Positions 31,492 through 39,810 of a stretch of DNA of 48,229 bases are shown piece by piece (the first letter of the stretch is position 1; every line of letters starts with the position of its first letter). Below the pieces are notes generated by a model. The model saw nothing but the letters and a program-made list of their open reading frames with translations, did not search any database and was not told the origin of the DNA. Source of the stretch: Acidobacteriota bacterium (GTDB lineage: Bacteria > Acidobacteriota > Terriglobia > Bryobacterales > Bryobacteraceae); contig JAEZIJ010000230.1 of the NCBI GenBank assembly GCA_023436715.1, positions 1-48,229 of the forward strand. The letters run 5' to 3'. The position numbers and the translations under genes were made by a program.

Positions 31492-32160
31492 TCACAGCAA
31501 CTGTTCGGGATAGATGCCGTATCGCTCCAGCAGATACCGCGGCCCCACCAGGAAATGCGCGCTCACGGAATCGGGCACGATGTTGAACAGACAGAACCCC
31601 ACCAGCCCGTGCGCGATCGCGAGCACGTACAGGCTGCGGTAGCGCAGATACACTCGCGCGCAAGCGTATCCTCCGGCCAGAGTCACCGGCATCAGGAACC
31701 AGTTCGGCAGGTGCGCGAGGGAGAACAGCACCGCGGCAATAACAGGGGCGAACTGACCGGGCTTGCCAGTGAATTCAGCGAGCCGGTTCACGAAGTAGCC
31801 GTTCAGCAGGTACTGCTGGAACAAGCCCCACACGATATATCTCAGCATTCCCGCAACGGCCTGCGCGCCCGCGGTCTCTCGCAGGGTGCCGGCGAGCGCC
31901 CCGAGCGCGAGCAGCGCGATGCAGATCGCCATCGTGTACACGAGCACCGGAACGAACGCCTCGCGAAAACTGCCCGCAGTGAACCCGAGGAGGCGAGGGC
32001 TCTCGCGGTGCATCCAATGCGTCAGGACAACACACCCGAGCAGCGGAATCCACAGCCACGGGTGATGCAGGCGCAGCCACCAGATATAGGTCATGATCAG
32101 CAGGAACACCGAAAGCGCCTCGGCCAGCGCCGCCCAATCGCGTTTTCCGCCTTTCCTCAT
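31492..32160 (-). CDS. CPBP-family membrane protein with degenerate active site
   Basis: A 222-residue protein with about 6-7 membrane helices in the Abi/CPBP arrangement. Where active members have EExxxR it has Q115 Q116 xxx N120 (GLFQQYLLNGYF). The histidine motifs remain (H150 in LFSLAHLPN, H184 in AHGLVGF, followed by an N). Loss of the catalytic glutamates suggests a non-proteolytic or altered role. It starts 7 bp after the canonical CPBP gene and is probably co-transcribed with it. Confidence 0.7.
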   Translation of the reverse strand: MRKGGKRDWAALAEALSVFLLIMTYIWWLRLHHPWLWIPLLGCVVLTHWMHRESPRLLGFTAGSFREAFVPVLVYTMAICIALLALGALAGTLRETAGAQAVAGMLRYIVWGLFQQYLLNGYFVNRLAEFTGKPGQFAPVIAAVLFSLAHLPNWFLMPVTLAGGYACARVYLRYRSLYVLAIAHGLVGFCLFNIVPDSVSAHFLVGPRYLLERYGIYPEQLL

Positions 32161-32166
32161 AGCCGT

Positions 32167-33051
32167 TCAAAGAAAGAACGTGTGCCGGATGCTGTTCACA
32201 AACGCGTGCAGCCCGGCCGAAGACAGCACCGTGGAAGACTTCCAGAACACCTTGCCGTAGATGAATCCGGCAATCGTCGCCAGAATCATGTAGCGCCAGT
32301 TCGGCAGCGCGCCGGGCGCATTGTTCAGGTGGGCGGCGCCGAAGATCAGCGCCGCGATGAACAGAGTCCTGTGCGTGAAGCCGAATCGCTGCATCAGCCA
32401 GTTCTGAATCAGCCCGCGAAACAGGAGTTCCTCAGGGATAGCCACCCCGAGCAGAGTTTTCATGAACAGCACTCCGAATGCGCCTGCCTGGAGCGGAAAG
32501 GGCATTCGGAACGGACCCATGAAACCCAGCGCCAGCCCGAGGGTAATCAGGACGGGAGCGGCCACGAAAAACCCGGCGACCGGATTCCAGAGGTCGGCCG
32601 GCCTTCGCGGCAGCTCATATTTAACACCTTTGAAATCTCGAAAGACCAGGAACAGGAGCAGCGCCAGGGTCACCGCGGCGCCATGAGCCGCGATGTTCAC
32701 GATGCCCCAAACCTGGCGGGGCAGCAGTTCTTTCCCGGTAGTGAACTCGACGGGCAGCCAGAGCAGGAGAATCGCGACGAAATCGAGCCATGGCCCTACC
32801 ACCCGGCCGGGCCGGTTACAGTAGACAACAACCGCCGGCGCGAACGTGTAAACCGCGGCCATCGGCACGAACCCGGCGCTCCACGCGCCGCTCGCGAGCA
32901 GGATGACGCAGAACAGCGCCGTCAACGCAGTAGGTACGACGAAAATGCGGCCCGGCGCACGGTGAAACCAGACGCGGAGTCCGCCTTGAAGCGGCGGAAA
33001 GAACAATCCCAGGACAACGGCCAGAAAACCGGCAATCAGCCCGCTCTGCAT
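32167..33051 (-). CDS. CPBP-family intramembrane metalloprotease
   Basis: A 294-residue protein with ~8 membrane helices. The C-terminal half carries the intact family motifs E207 E208 xxx R212 (IPEELLFRG), H241 (FGAAHLNN) and H282...N286 (LHAFVN). CPBP proteins are Rce1-like glutamate peptidases cleaving membrane substrates, often linked to bacteriocin immunity or protein secretion. Substrate not identifiable here. Confidence 0.8.
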   Translation of the reverse strand: MQSGLIAGFLAVVLGLFFPPLQGGLRVWFHRAPGRIFVVPTALTALFCVILLASGAWSAGFVPMAAVYTFAPAVVVYCNRPGRVVGPWLDFVAILLLWLPVEFTTGKELLPRQVWGIVNIAAHGAAVTLALLLFLVFRDFKGVKYELPRRPADLWNPVAGFFVAAPVLITLGLALGFMGPFRMPFPLQAGAFGVLFMKTLLGVAIPEELLFRGLIQNWLMQRFGFTHRTLFIAALIFGAAHLNNAPGALPNWRYMILATIAGFIYGKVFWKSSTVLSSAGLHAFVNSIRHTFFL

Positions 33052-33066
33052 GACCTAACTGCTATC

Positions 33067-34437
33067 CTACTCCTCCCTGATCCAGACCGTCTTGATGTTG
33101 ACGAACTCGCGAATGCCGTAGGCGCTCAATTCGCGGCCATAGCCGGAGCGCTTCACTCCGCCGAAAGGCAGCCGCGGATCGGAAGCCACCATCCCGTTCA
33201 CGAACACCATGCCGGATTCGATCTCGTCGATGAACCGGTCGCGCTCCTCGGGGTCGTTGGTCCAGACGCTCGCCCCGAGGCCAAAGGTTGTGGCGTTCGC
33301 GATCCGAGTGGCCTCGGCGGCATCGCGAACACGGAACAAGGTGGCCACCGGGCCGAAAAGCTCCTCGGACCACGCCGGGGCGGATTCGGACACGTTGGCC
33401 AGCACGGTGGGCGCGTAATAGTTGCCGGGACGGTCGAGCCGCTTGCCGCCGGTGAGCAGGCGTGCGCCCGCGGCGACGGACCGGCGTACCTGGTCGTCGA
33501 GCCCCTCCAGGATTTGCGGCGTGGCCAGCGGACCCAGAGCGGTCGTCTCATCCATCGGGTCGTCAATTTTGAGGGTTTCCATCGCGGCCACGAAGCGGCG
33601 CTCGAACTCGTCCGCGACCTTCTCGGCGACGATGAACCGCTTGGCGGCGATGCAGGACTGGCCGTTGTTGATGATCCGAGCCTGGACAGCCGTGGCCAGG
33701 GCTTTCTCGACGTCCGCGGACGGCATCACGACAAATGGGTCGCTGCCGCCCAGTTCGAGAACGGTCTTCTTGATCAGCTTGCCGGACTCGGCGGCGACCT
33801 GGCTGCCCGCGGGTTCGCTGCCGGTCAAAGTGGCCGCCGCCACGCGCGGATCCTGAAGGACGCGCGGCACCTGCGCCGCCCCGATGAGCAGAGTTTGAAA
33901 CGCGCCGTCCGGGAAGCCGGCCCGCTGGAAGATTTCTTCGATGGCCAGGGCGCACTGCGGCACGTTGGAAGCGTGCTTGAGAAGTCCCACGTTGCCGGCC
34001 ATCAGTCCGGGGGCGGCAAACCGGAACACCTGCCAGAACGGGAAATTCCAGGGCATGACGGCCAGCACCGGCCCGACCGGCTGGTATCGGATGAAGCTCA
34101 GCGTCGCGTTCGTTTCCACGCGCTCGTCGGCCAGCAGGCGTTCGGCGTTCCCGGCGTAGTAGCGGCACGCCCAGGAGCATTTCGCGGCTTCATCGCGAGC
34201 CGATTGGATCGGCTTGCCCATCTCGGCCGTCATGAGCTTGCCGAAACGGTCCTTCTCGCGCTCGAGGATTTCGGCTGCCCGAAGCATTCGCGCCGCGCGT
34301 TCGGCGACCGGCATTCGCCGGTATTCCCGGAAGGTGCGGGAGGCCTTTTCGAGGCGGCGTTCGATTTCCGCTTCGGTCATTGGGTCGAAGCTGCGGAGAG
34401 TCTCACCCGTGGCGGGGTTCACGCTGGCAATCGGCAT
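33067..34437 (-). CDS. gabD-like: NAD(P)-dependent aldehyde dehydrogenase (succinate-semialdehyde type)
   Basis: A 456-residue protein with the full ALDH fold: NAD motif MPWNFPFWQVFR (~128-140), general base E228 (VLELGGSDPF), nucleophile C262 (NNGQSCIAAKRF), and C-terminal GLGASVWT and PFGGVKRSGYG. The closest pattern is the succinate-semialdehyde dehydrogenase branch, although the substrate cannot be fixed from sequence. It is separated by 15 bp from the CPBP gene on the same strand. Confidence 0.85.
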   Translation of the reverse strand: MPIASVNPATGETLRSFDPMTEAEIERRLEKASRTFREYRRMPVAERAARMLRAAEILEREKDRFGKLMTAEMGKPIQSARDEAAKCSWACRYYAGNAERLLADERVETNATLSFIRYQPVGPVLAVMPWNFPFWQVFRFAAPGLMAGNVGLLKHASNVPQCALAIEEIFQRAGFPDGAFQTLLIGAAQVPRVLQDPRVAAATLTGSEPAGSQVAAESGKLIKKTVLELGGSDPFVVMPSADVEKALATAVQARIINNGQSCIAAKRFIVAEKVADEFERRFVAAMETLKIDDPMDETTALGPLATPQILEGLDDQVRRSVAAGARLLTGGKRLDRPGNYYAPTVLANVSESAPAWSEELFGPVATLFRVRDAAEATRIANATTFGLGASVWTNDPEERDRFIDEIESGMVFVNGMVASDPRLPFGGVKRSGYGRELSAYGIREFVNIKTVWIREE

Positions 34438-34453
34438 GATTTCAGTTTATTCC

Positions 34454-34537
34454 GGCATCTGCGTTCATCAGCGTTCATCGGCGGCCCAGGAACTTGTGAC
34501 TTTGGGCCGCTGATGGACACCGATGAACGCGGATACC
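34454..34537. repeat. Long imperfect inverted repeat between divergent genes
   Basis: Arms 34454-34487 and 34504-34537 (34 nt each, 28 matches) surround a 16-nt loop. The arms repeat the phrase GCGTTCATC/GATGAACGC, a kind found dispersed in GC-rich genomes. It fills most of the gap between the leftward dehydrogenase and the rightward JAMM gene. Confidence 0.7.
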
Positions 34538-34563
34538 TCAACCGACTACAATTAGGGCAAGCC

Positions 34564-34995
34564 ATGATCCGCATCGATCCCGAGCCGTGGGCTGCCATGC
34601 TCAACCATGCTCGTGCGGCCTACCCCGCGGAGTGCTGCGGCGTCATGGCGGGCATAAAAGAGGATGACGGGTCCAAACGCGTCACTCTGGCGCTTCCCCT
34701 TCAGAACGCGTCCGGCAGCCCGCGCGAGCGCCATTACGAAATCCGCCCGGAGGACCTGTTAGCCGCCGCTCGCCAAGCCCGCGACTGGGGCCTGCGGCTC
34801 ATCGGTTTCTACCACTCCCACCCGGACCGTGCAGCCGACTTCTCGGCCGCGGACCTCCGGAACTCCTTCCCCTGGTACTCCTTCCTGGTGCTCTCCATCC
34901 GGAACGGCGAGTTTGACCAGGCGGGTTGCTGGATTCCCGATACCGCCCGAGCCACCGCGGCGCGAGAGGAACTCATCGTGGCACAATATTCTTAA
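34564..34995 (+). CDS. JAMM/M67-family metallopeptidase
   Basis: A 143-residue JAB domain: E23 (YPAECCG), then H84 S85 H86 P87 and S94, D97, the complete zinc-binding set of active JAMM peptidases. Bacterial relatives release cysteine or sulfide from a ubiquitin-like sulfur carrier. Its neighbours here are metK and ahcY, which fits sulfur metabolism. The substrate is not identified. A longer upstream start is possible but has no better support. Confidence 0.8.
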   Translation: MIRIDPEPWAAMLNHARAAYPAECCGVMAGIKEDDGSKRVTLALPLQNASGSPRERHYEIRPEDLLAAARQARDWGLRLIGFYHSHPDRAADFSAADLRNSFPWYSFLVLSIRNGEFDQAGCWIPDTARATAAREELIVAQYS

Positions 34996-35011
34996 GCAGC
35001 CTAAGGTTGGT

Positions 35012-35040
35012 TTGACGCTTCCCGCACGGTCCGATAAACT
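35012..35040 (+). promoter_or_regulatory. metK promoter
   Basis: -35 TTGACG (35012-35017), 17-bp spacer, -10 TAAACT (35035-35040). Transcription should begin near 35047, leaving a leader of about 75 nt before the GTG start. Confidence 0.65.
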
Positions 35041-35046
35041 TTAGGT

Positions 35047-35102
35047 TTCGATTCCATCGAAGTTCGAGGCTGTACAGCGCACTTGTGTGGTTGGACCCAG
35101 CC
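35047..35102 (+). promoter_or_regulatory. metK leader with two predicted stems
   Basis: A perfect inverted repeat TTCGAT-TCC-ATCGAA (35047-35061) lies at the predicted transcription start and could be an operator or a 5' hairpin. A second stem, GGCTG (35068-35072) with CAGCC (35098-35102), ends five bases before the AGGAGG site (35108-35113). It does not match any SAM or SAH riboswitch class I can recall. Regulation is inferred. Confidence 0.4.
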
Positions 35103-35121
35103 CTACTAGGAGGATGAGCAC

Positions 35122-36291
35122 GTGGCAGACGCACGCAAATTCATATTCACGTCCGAATCGGTAACCGAAGGGCATCCCGACAAAATCGCAGACCAGGTTT
35201 CAGACGCCGTTCTGGATGCGGTGATGCAAAACGATCCCATGGGCCGCGTGGCCTGTGAGGTGCTGGTCACCACCGGACTCTGCGTTGTGGCCGGTGAGAT
35301 TACGACCAGGCCGGAATGCCGGCTGGACGTGCAGAAGATTGCGCGCGATACCATCGCCGAAATCGGGTACGACAACGCCTGCTACGGCTACGACGCCGCG
35401 ACCTGCGGCGTCCTCAACGCCCTCCAGAGGCAGTCGGGCGACATCGCCATGGGCGTCGACACCGGCGGCGCCGGCGACCAGGGCCTGATGTTCGGTTACG
35501 CCTGCGACGAGACTCCCGAGCTCATGCCGCTGCCGATCATGATGTCTCACAAGCTGGTCCAGCGCTTGAGTGAAGTGCGCCGCGCCGGCCTGCTCAAGTT
35601 CCTGCGGCCGGACGGCAAGAGCCAGGTCAGCGTCGAGTACGTCAACGGGAAGCCCGCGCGGATCGACGCCGTCGTGGTCTCCACGCAGCATGACGACATC
35701 CCCATTGAGGAAGTCCGGGCGGGCGTCCGCAAGTACGTGATCGACGCCATCATCCCGCCGGACATGGTTGACGCCAACACCAAGTACCACATCAATCCCA
35801 CCGGCCGGTTCGTCATCGGCGGGCCGCACGGGGATACCGGCCTTACGGGCCGGAAGATTATCGTCGATACCTACGGCGGCATGGGCCGGCACGGCGGCGG
35901 CTGCTTCTCGGGCAAGGACCCGACGAAGGTGGACCGCTCGGCCTGCTATATGGCACGCTACGTCGCCAAGAACATCGTTGCGGCCGGGCTCGCCTCCCGC
36001 TGCGAAGTTCAGCTCGCGTACGCCATCGGCGTCGCCGAGCCGGTTTCCGTATCCGTGGATACTTTCGGCACCGGGACCATTGAGGAAGCCCGCATTGTCG
36101 AGCTCGTCCGCGCCCATTTCCCGCTCACTCCGAAGGGGATGATCGATCATCTCCAACTCCGCCGGCCCATTTATCGCAAGACCGCTGCTTTCGGCCACTT
36201 CGGCCGCACCGAGGAAACATTTAGCTGGGAAGCGACCGACAAAGCTGGGATTCTCAAGGAACAGGCCCGGCTTGCGGCTGCCGTCCGCTAG
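35122..36291 (+). CDS. metK: S-adenosylmethionine synthetase
   Basis: A 389-residue enzyme with the usual motifs: GHPDK (substrate binding), GAGDQGLMFGYA, DAVVVSTQHDD, and GGGCFSGKDPTKVDRS. It makes SAM from methionine and ATP in the cytoplasm. Start chosen at GTG 35122, eight bases after AGGAGG; a nearer ATG at 35114 is out of frame. Followed after 20 bp by ahcY in the same direction, so production of SAM and removal of SAH are probably co-transcribed. Confidence 0.97.
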   Translation: MADARKFIFTSESVTEGHPDKIADQVSDAVLDAVMQNDPMGRVACEVLVTTGLCVVAGEITTRPECRLDVQKIARDTIAEIGYDNACYGYDAATCGVLNALQRQSGDIAMGVDTGGAGDQGLMFGYACDETPELMPLPIMMSHKLVQRLSEVRRAGLLKFLRPDGKSQVSVEYVNGKPARIDAVVVSTQHDDIPIEEVRAGVRKYVIDAIIPPDMVDANTKYHINPTGRFVIGGPHGDTGLTGRKIIVDTYGGMGRHGGGCFSGKDPTKVDRSACYMARYVAKNIVAAGLASRCEVQLAYAIGVAEPVSVSVDTFGTGTIEEARIVELVRAHFPLTPKGMIDHLQLRRPIYRKTAAFGHFGRTEETFSWEATDKAGILKEQARLAAAVR

Positions 36292-36311
36292 GAGCGTAGA
36301 AGGAGCCGTTT

Positions 36312-37592
36312 ATGCCATCGAATTCTCAGACCCTGGTCGCTTGCGACGTGAAGGATATCGCGCTGGCCGATGCCGGCAAGCGCCGCACCGAGTGGGCATT
36401 TCAGTCCATGCCGGTGCTGCAAACGATTCGCAAGCAATTCATCAAGTCCCAGCCCCTGGCCGGGGTGCGGATTTCCGCCTGTCTGCACGTCACCACGGAA
36501 ACCGCGAACCTCATGATCACGCTTCGCGATGGCGGCGCAATTCCCGTGCTCTGCGCGTCGAATCCGCTGTCCACCCAGGATGACGTTGCCGCCACGCTGG
36601 TCCGCGACTACAACATTCCGGTTTACGCCATCAAGGGCGAGTCGAACGACGTCTACTACTCGCACATCATGTCGGCGATCGACCACAAGCCCCAGATCAC
36701 GATGGATGACGGCTGCGACCTCGTCACCGTGCTGCATACCAAGCGGCAGGACGCCCTGAGCGGCGTGGTGGGCGGAACGGAAGAGACCACCACCGGCGTG
36801 ATCCGCCTCCGTGCCATGTCGAAGGAAGGCGTGCTGCGCTACCCGGTCGTCGCGATCAACGACGCCATGACCAAGCACCTGTTCGATAACCGCTACGGCA
36901 CCGGGCAGAGCACGGTGGATGGCGTCATCCGGGCCACGAACATCCTGCTGGCCGGCATGAATGTCGTGGTTGCCGGCTACGGATGGTGCGGCCGCGGTTT
37001 CGCCATGCGCGCCCGTGGTCTCGGCGCGAATGTCATCGTGACGGAAATCGATCCCATTAAGGCCATCGAGGCCCTGATGGACGGCTTCCGCGTCATGTCA
37101 ATGCCAGAAGCGGCACTGATCGGCGACCTCTTCGTCACGCTCACCGGCAACAAGAGCGTAATCGCCAAGGAGCATTTCGAGAAACTCAAGAGCGGGGCGA
37201 TCCTGGCCAACTCCGGGCATTTCAACGTCGAAATCGACCTGGAGACCCTGGCGAAGATGGCATCGACCCGCCGCCAGGTCCGCGAGTTTGTCGAGGAATT
37301 CGCGCTGCGCGACGGCCGCCGCATCTACGTTCTGGGCGAAGGCAGGCTCATCAACCTCGCCGCCGCTGAGGGGCATCCCGCTTCGGTGATGGACATGAGC
37401 TTCGCCAACCAGGCGCAGGCTGTCGAATATCTGGTGAAGAGCCATAGCTCGCTCGAGAAGCGCGTGTACGCCGTCCCCGAGGAGCTTGATCGCAAGGTGG
37501 CCCGCATGAAGCTCGATTCCATGGGGGTCAAGATCGACCGGCTTACGCTCGAGCAGGAACGTTACCTGGCGAGCTGGTCGGAAGGCACTTAG
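36312..37592 (+). CDS. ahcY: Adenosylhomocysteinase
   Basis: A 426-residue protein, the short form without the ~40-residue insertion of the alpha-proteobacterial/plant type. NAD site GYGWCGRGFAMRARGLG lies near residue 220, and the substrate region has CLHVTTETANLM and GLNDAMTK-like AINDAMTKHLF. It hydrolyses S-adenosylhomocysteine to adenosine and homocysteine, relieving inhibition of methyltransferases. AGGAG lies upstream. Operon partner of metK. Confidence 0.96.
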   Translation: MPSNSQTLVACDVKDIALADAGKRRTEWAFQSMPVLQTIRKQFIKSQPLAGVRISACLHVTTETANLMITLRDGGAIPVLCASNPLSTQDDVAATLVRDYNIPVYAIKGESNDVYYSHIMSAIDHKPQITMDDGCDLVTVLHTKRQDALSGVVGGTEETTTGVIRLRAMSKEGVLRYPVVAINDAMTKHLFDNRYGTGQSTVDGVIRATNILLAGMNVVVAGYGWCGRGFAMRARGLGANVIVTEIDPIKAIEALMDGFRVMSMPEAALIGDLFVTLTGNKSVIAKEHFEKLKSGAILANSGHFNVEIDLETLAKMASTRRQVREFVEEFALRDGRRIYVLGEGRLINLAAAEGHPASVMDMSFANQAQAVEYLVKSHSSLEKRVYAVPEELDRKVARMKLDSMGVKIDRLTLEQERYLASWSEGT

Positions 37593-37652
37593 TAAGTTGA
37601 ATGGGCGCCCGGCCCGCTGTTGTAACTAGTTAGTAAGTCCGGCCGGAGAGAA

Positions 37653-38918
37653 ATGGCAGATCCTCAGAACATCAAACGCAGTCTCGAGCTTTCGGTCCCC
37701 GCATCGGAAGTCGAACAGGAAACAGAACGCGTCGTGGAGTCGCTCCGCAAGAAGATTCGGTTGCCTGGCTTCCGTCCCGGCAAGGTCCCCGCGGACCTCA
37801 TTCGCCGGCGCTACGACCAGGAAGTCCGGCACGATGTGCTCGAAAAGCTCATTCCGCGGCACTTTTTCAAGCGCGCGGAGGAAGAGGGGTTGAATGTCGT
37901 CGGCACTCCCAGTGTTACCGACGTGGAGTTCAAGCCCGGTGAGCCGCTGCGTTTCAAGGCCGAATTCGAGGTCGCCCCGGAGATCGAACTGAAAGAGTAC
38001 AAGGGCCTCACGGTCCCGTATCAGGATCCCGAAGTCTCCGGCGAAGAGGTTGACAAGCGCCTCGAAGACATTCGCGACCAGAAGGCCGAGTATGTCAACG
38101 TGGATCCCCGCCCGATCGCCGAAGGCGACTACGCCGTGGTTGCCATGGAGAGCGTGTCCGGCATCGCCGGGCCGCCGGTCAAGCACGATGAGTTGACGCT
38201 CCACATTGGCGGCGAAGAGACCTTGCCCGGCTTCAGCGAGAACCTCATGGGCATGTCTCCGGAAGATGAGAAGGAATTCGACGTCACCTATCCCGAGGAA
38301 TATGGCCAGAGCAAGCTTGCCGGCAAGACCGTCCGGTTCCGCGCGCGCGTGAAGGGCATCCGCCGCAAGGAGTTGCCGGAACTCACGGACGAATTCGCGC
38401 GTGACCTGGGCGACTACCAGAACATGGAGGAAGTCCGCGACGCCATTCGCAAGGCCATCTTTGCCGAGCGGCAGTATCTGGCCCAAACCGAAGCCAAAGG
38501 CAAGCTCGTGGACGCCCTGGTGGACTCGCACGACTTCCCTGTGCCGGAAGCCTACATCGAGCGACAGATCGAAATGCAGGTCGAGCGCCAGTTGCACATG
38601 CTGGCCGCCGAGGGTATCGACCCGCGCTCCATCCAACTGGACTGGGAGAAGGTCAAGGAATCCCAGCGCGATAAGGCGGTCCGGGAAGTCAAGGGGTCGC
38701 TGCTGATCAGTAAAGTGGCCGACGCCGAGGCTATTCACCCCACTCAGGAAGAAGTGGATCGCGAAGTACAGCGCATCGCACGCCAGGAGCGCGAACCCGT
38801 TGCCGCTGTTCGCATGCGGCTGGAGAAGGAAGACGGCTTGCGCCGTATCGCCTCCCGCATCCGGACCGACAAAACGCTCAACTTCCTGTTCGAGCACGCC
38901 ACCAAGACAGCGGCGTAG
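37653..38918 (+). CDS. tig: Trigger factor, ribosome-associated chaperone
   Basis: A 421-residue protein. N-terminal ribosome-binding domain with the signature GFRPGKVP (~residue 37), FKBP-like prolyl isomerase domain (~150-240), and C-terminal helical arms that cradle nascent chains. GGAGAG precedes the ATG. In most bacteria clpP-clpX follows; here a leftward ABC exporter pair intervenes. Confidence 0.95.
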   Translation: MADPQNIKRSLELSVPASEVEQETERVVESLRKKIRLPGFRPGKVPADLIRRRYDQEVRHDVLEKLIPRHFFKRAEEEGLNVVGTPSVTDVEFKPGEPLRFKAEFEVAPEIELKEYKGLTVPYQDPEVSGEEVDKRLEDIRDQKAEYVNVDPRPIAEGDYAVVAMESVSGIAGPPVKHDELTLHIGGEETLPGFSENLMGMSPEDEKEFDVTYPEEYGQSKLAGKTVRFRARVKGIRRKELPELTDEFARDLGDYQNMEEVRDAIRKAIFAERQYLAQTEAKGKLVDALVDSHDFPVPEAYIERQIEMQVERQLHMLAAEGIDPRSIQLDWEKVKESQRDKAVREVKGSLLISKVADAEAIHPTQEEVDREVQRIARQEREPVAAVRMRLEKEDGLRRIASRIRTDKTLNFLFEHATKTAA

Positions 38919-38925
38919 CGCTTTT

Positions 38926-38992
38926 GAAACCGCTCCCTCGCGGTCGCGGCTCAGACCCTGATTCCGAGCCGCGACCGCAAGGGAGCGGTTTC
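38926..38992. repeat. 27-bp-arm hairpin after tig
   Basis: Arms 38926-38952 and 38966-38992 pair over 27 positions with one mismatch, with a 13-nt loop. The sequence style (GAAACCGCTCCC...) is that of a mobile intergenic palindrome. It also lies where a terminator for tig is expected, and no other is seen. Confidence 0.8.
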
Positions 38993-39034
38993 GGCCGTCC
39001 GCGGGGATCACGCCAAGTGATTCTCAAAAGTGAT

Positions 39035-39048
39035 TTTCAACGGAGTGC
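39035..39048 (+). repeat. Dispersed tag TTTCAACGGAGTGC, copy 3
   Basis: Identical over 14 bases to 99-112. It follows the 38926-38992 hairpin by 42 nt and precedes the leftward wzt stop by 15 nt. Confidence 0.6.
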
Positions 39049-39063
39049 CGCATGGACCCGCAT

Positions 39064-39810
39064 CTACTTCCGCTGTGACGGAAGCCGCCCCTCGTACGCA
39101 TCCACGACCTCCGAAACGGGGCCGTCCATGACGAGTTCTCCGTGGTCCAGCCAAAGCGCGCGCGAGCAGAGAGTCTGGACGGAAGCCGTCGAGTGCGAGA
39201 CGCACAGCAGCGTGGTGCCGCTGTTCTTCAGTTCGTGGATCTTCTCCGCGCATTTGGCCTGGAAAGCGGAATCGCCCACAGCGAGCACCTCGTCGATAAT
39301 CAGCAGTTCGGGGTCCAGGTGTACGGCGACCGCAAACGCCAGGCGCATCATCATGCCCGATGAGTAAGTGCGCAGCGGTTCCTGAATGAACTCACCAACC
39401 CCGGAAAAGTCGACGATGCCATCAAAAAGCTCCGTCGTCCGGCCGTGGCTCAGCCCCAGCAGGGCGGCGTTCAGGTAGACGTTTTCGGCCCCACTAAGGT
39501 CCGTGTGGAAACCCGCGCCGAGTTGCAGCAAAGCCCCCACCCGGCCTTCGACCCTGATTGAGCCCTCGTCCGGTTCCGCCAGCCCGGCAACCATGCTGAG
39601 CAGCGTGCTCTTGCCTGCCCCGTTGGTGCCGATCAGGGCGACGCTTTCGCCGGGATTTATGGCAAAACTGACGTCTCTAAGCGCATAAAAGCGCTCTTTG
39701 GGCACACGGCGGAACAGTCTCTCAACGTGGGTCCGGAGCAGTTGCCGGCCCGAGTGCCGGAAAAACCACTTCGAAACGTGCGAAAGCTCGATCGCGCCTC
39801 GTGGGTTCAT
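39064..39810 (-). CDS. wzt-like: ABC transporter ATPase, polysaccharide/teichoic-type exporter
   Basis: A 248-residue ATPase: Walker A GTNGAGKST (~62-70), signature YSSGMMMRLAFA, Walker B LLIIDEVLAVGD, and a histidine in the following H-loop. It belongs to the Wzt/TagH branch that powers export of O-antigen or similar surface glycans. It lacks the C-terminal glycan-binding domain of long Wzt proteins. Its start overlaps the permease end by four bases. No glycan synthesis genes are in the window. Confidence 0.88.
   Translation of the reverse strand: MNPRGAIELSHVSKWFFRHSGRQLLRTHVERLFRRVPKERFYALRDVSFAINPGESVALIGTNGAGKSTLLSMVAGLAEPDEGSIRVEGRVGALLQLGAGFHTDLSGAENVYLNAALLGLSHGRTTELFDGIVDFSGVGEFIQEPLRTYSSGMMMRLAFAVAVHLDPELLIIDEVLAVGDSAFQAKCAEKIHELKNSGTTLLCVSHSTASVQTLCSRALWLDHGELVMDGPVSEVVDAYEGRLPSQRK

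Noticed and set aside
31324..34995. A continuous 1223-codon plus-strand frame
   Set aside because: It runs antisense to the two CPBP genes and the aldehyde dehydrogenase and is rich in R/E/H/Q as expected of mirror frames in GC-rich DNA. Only its last 143 codons (the JAMM gene) are real.
35041..35121. Known SAM or SAH riboswitch before metK
   Set aside because: The conserved cores of the classes I can recall are not present; only generic stems are seen.
37626..39011. 461-codon minus-strand frame over tig
   Set aside because: Mirror frame of trigger factor plus the hairpin repeat; no family resemblance.
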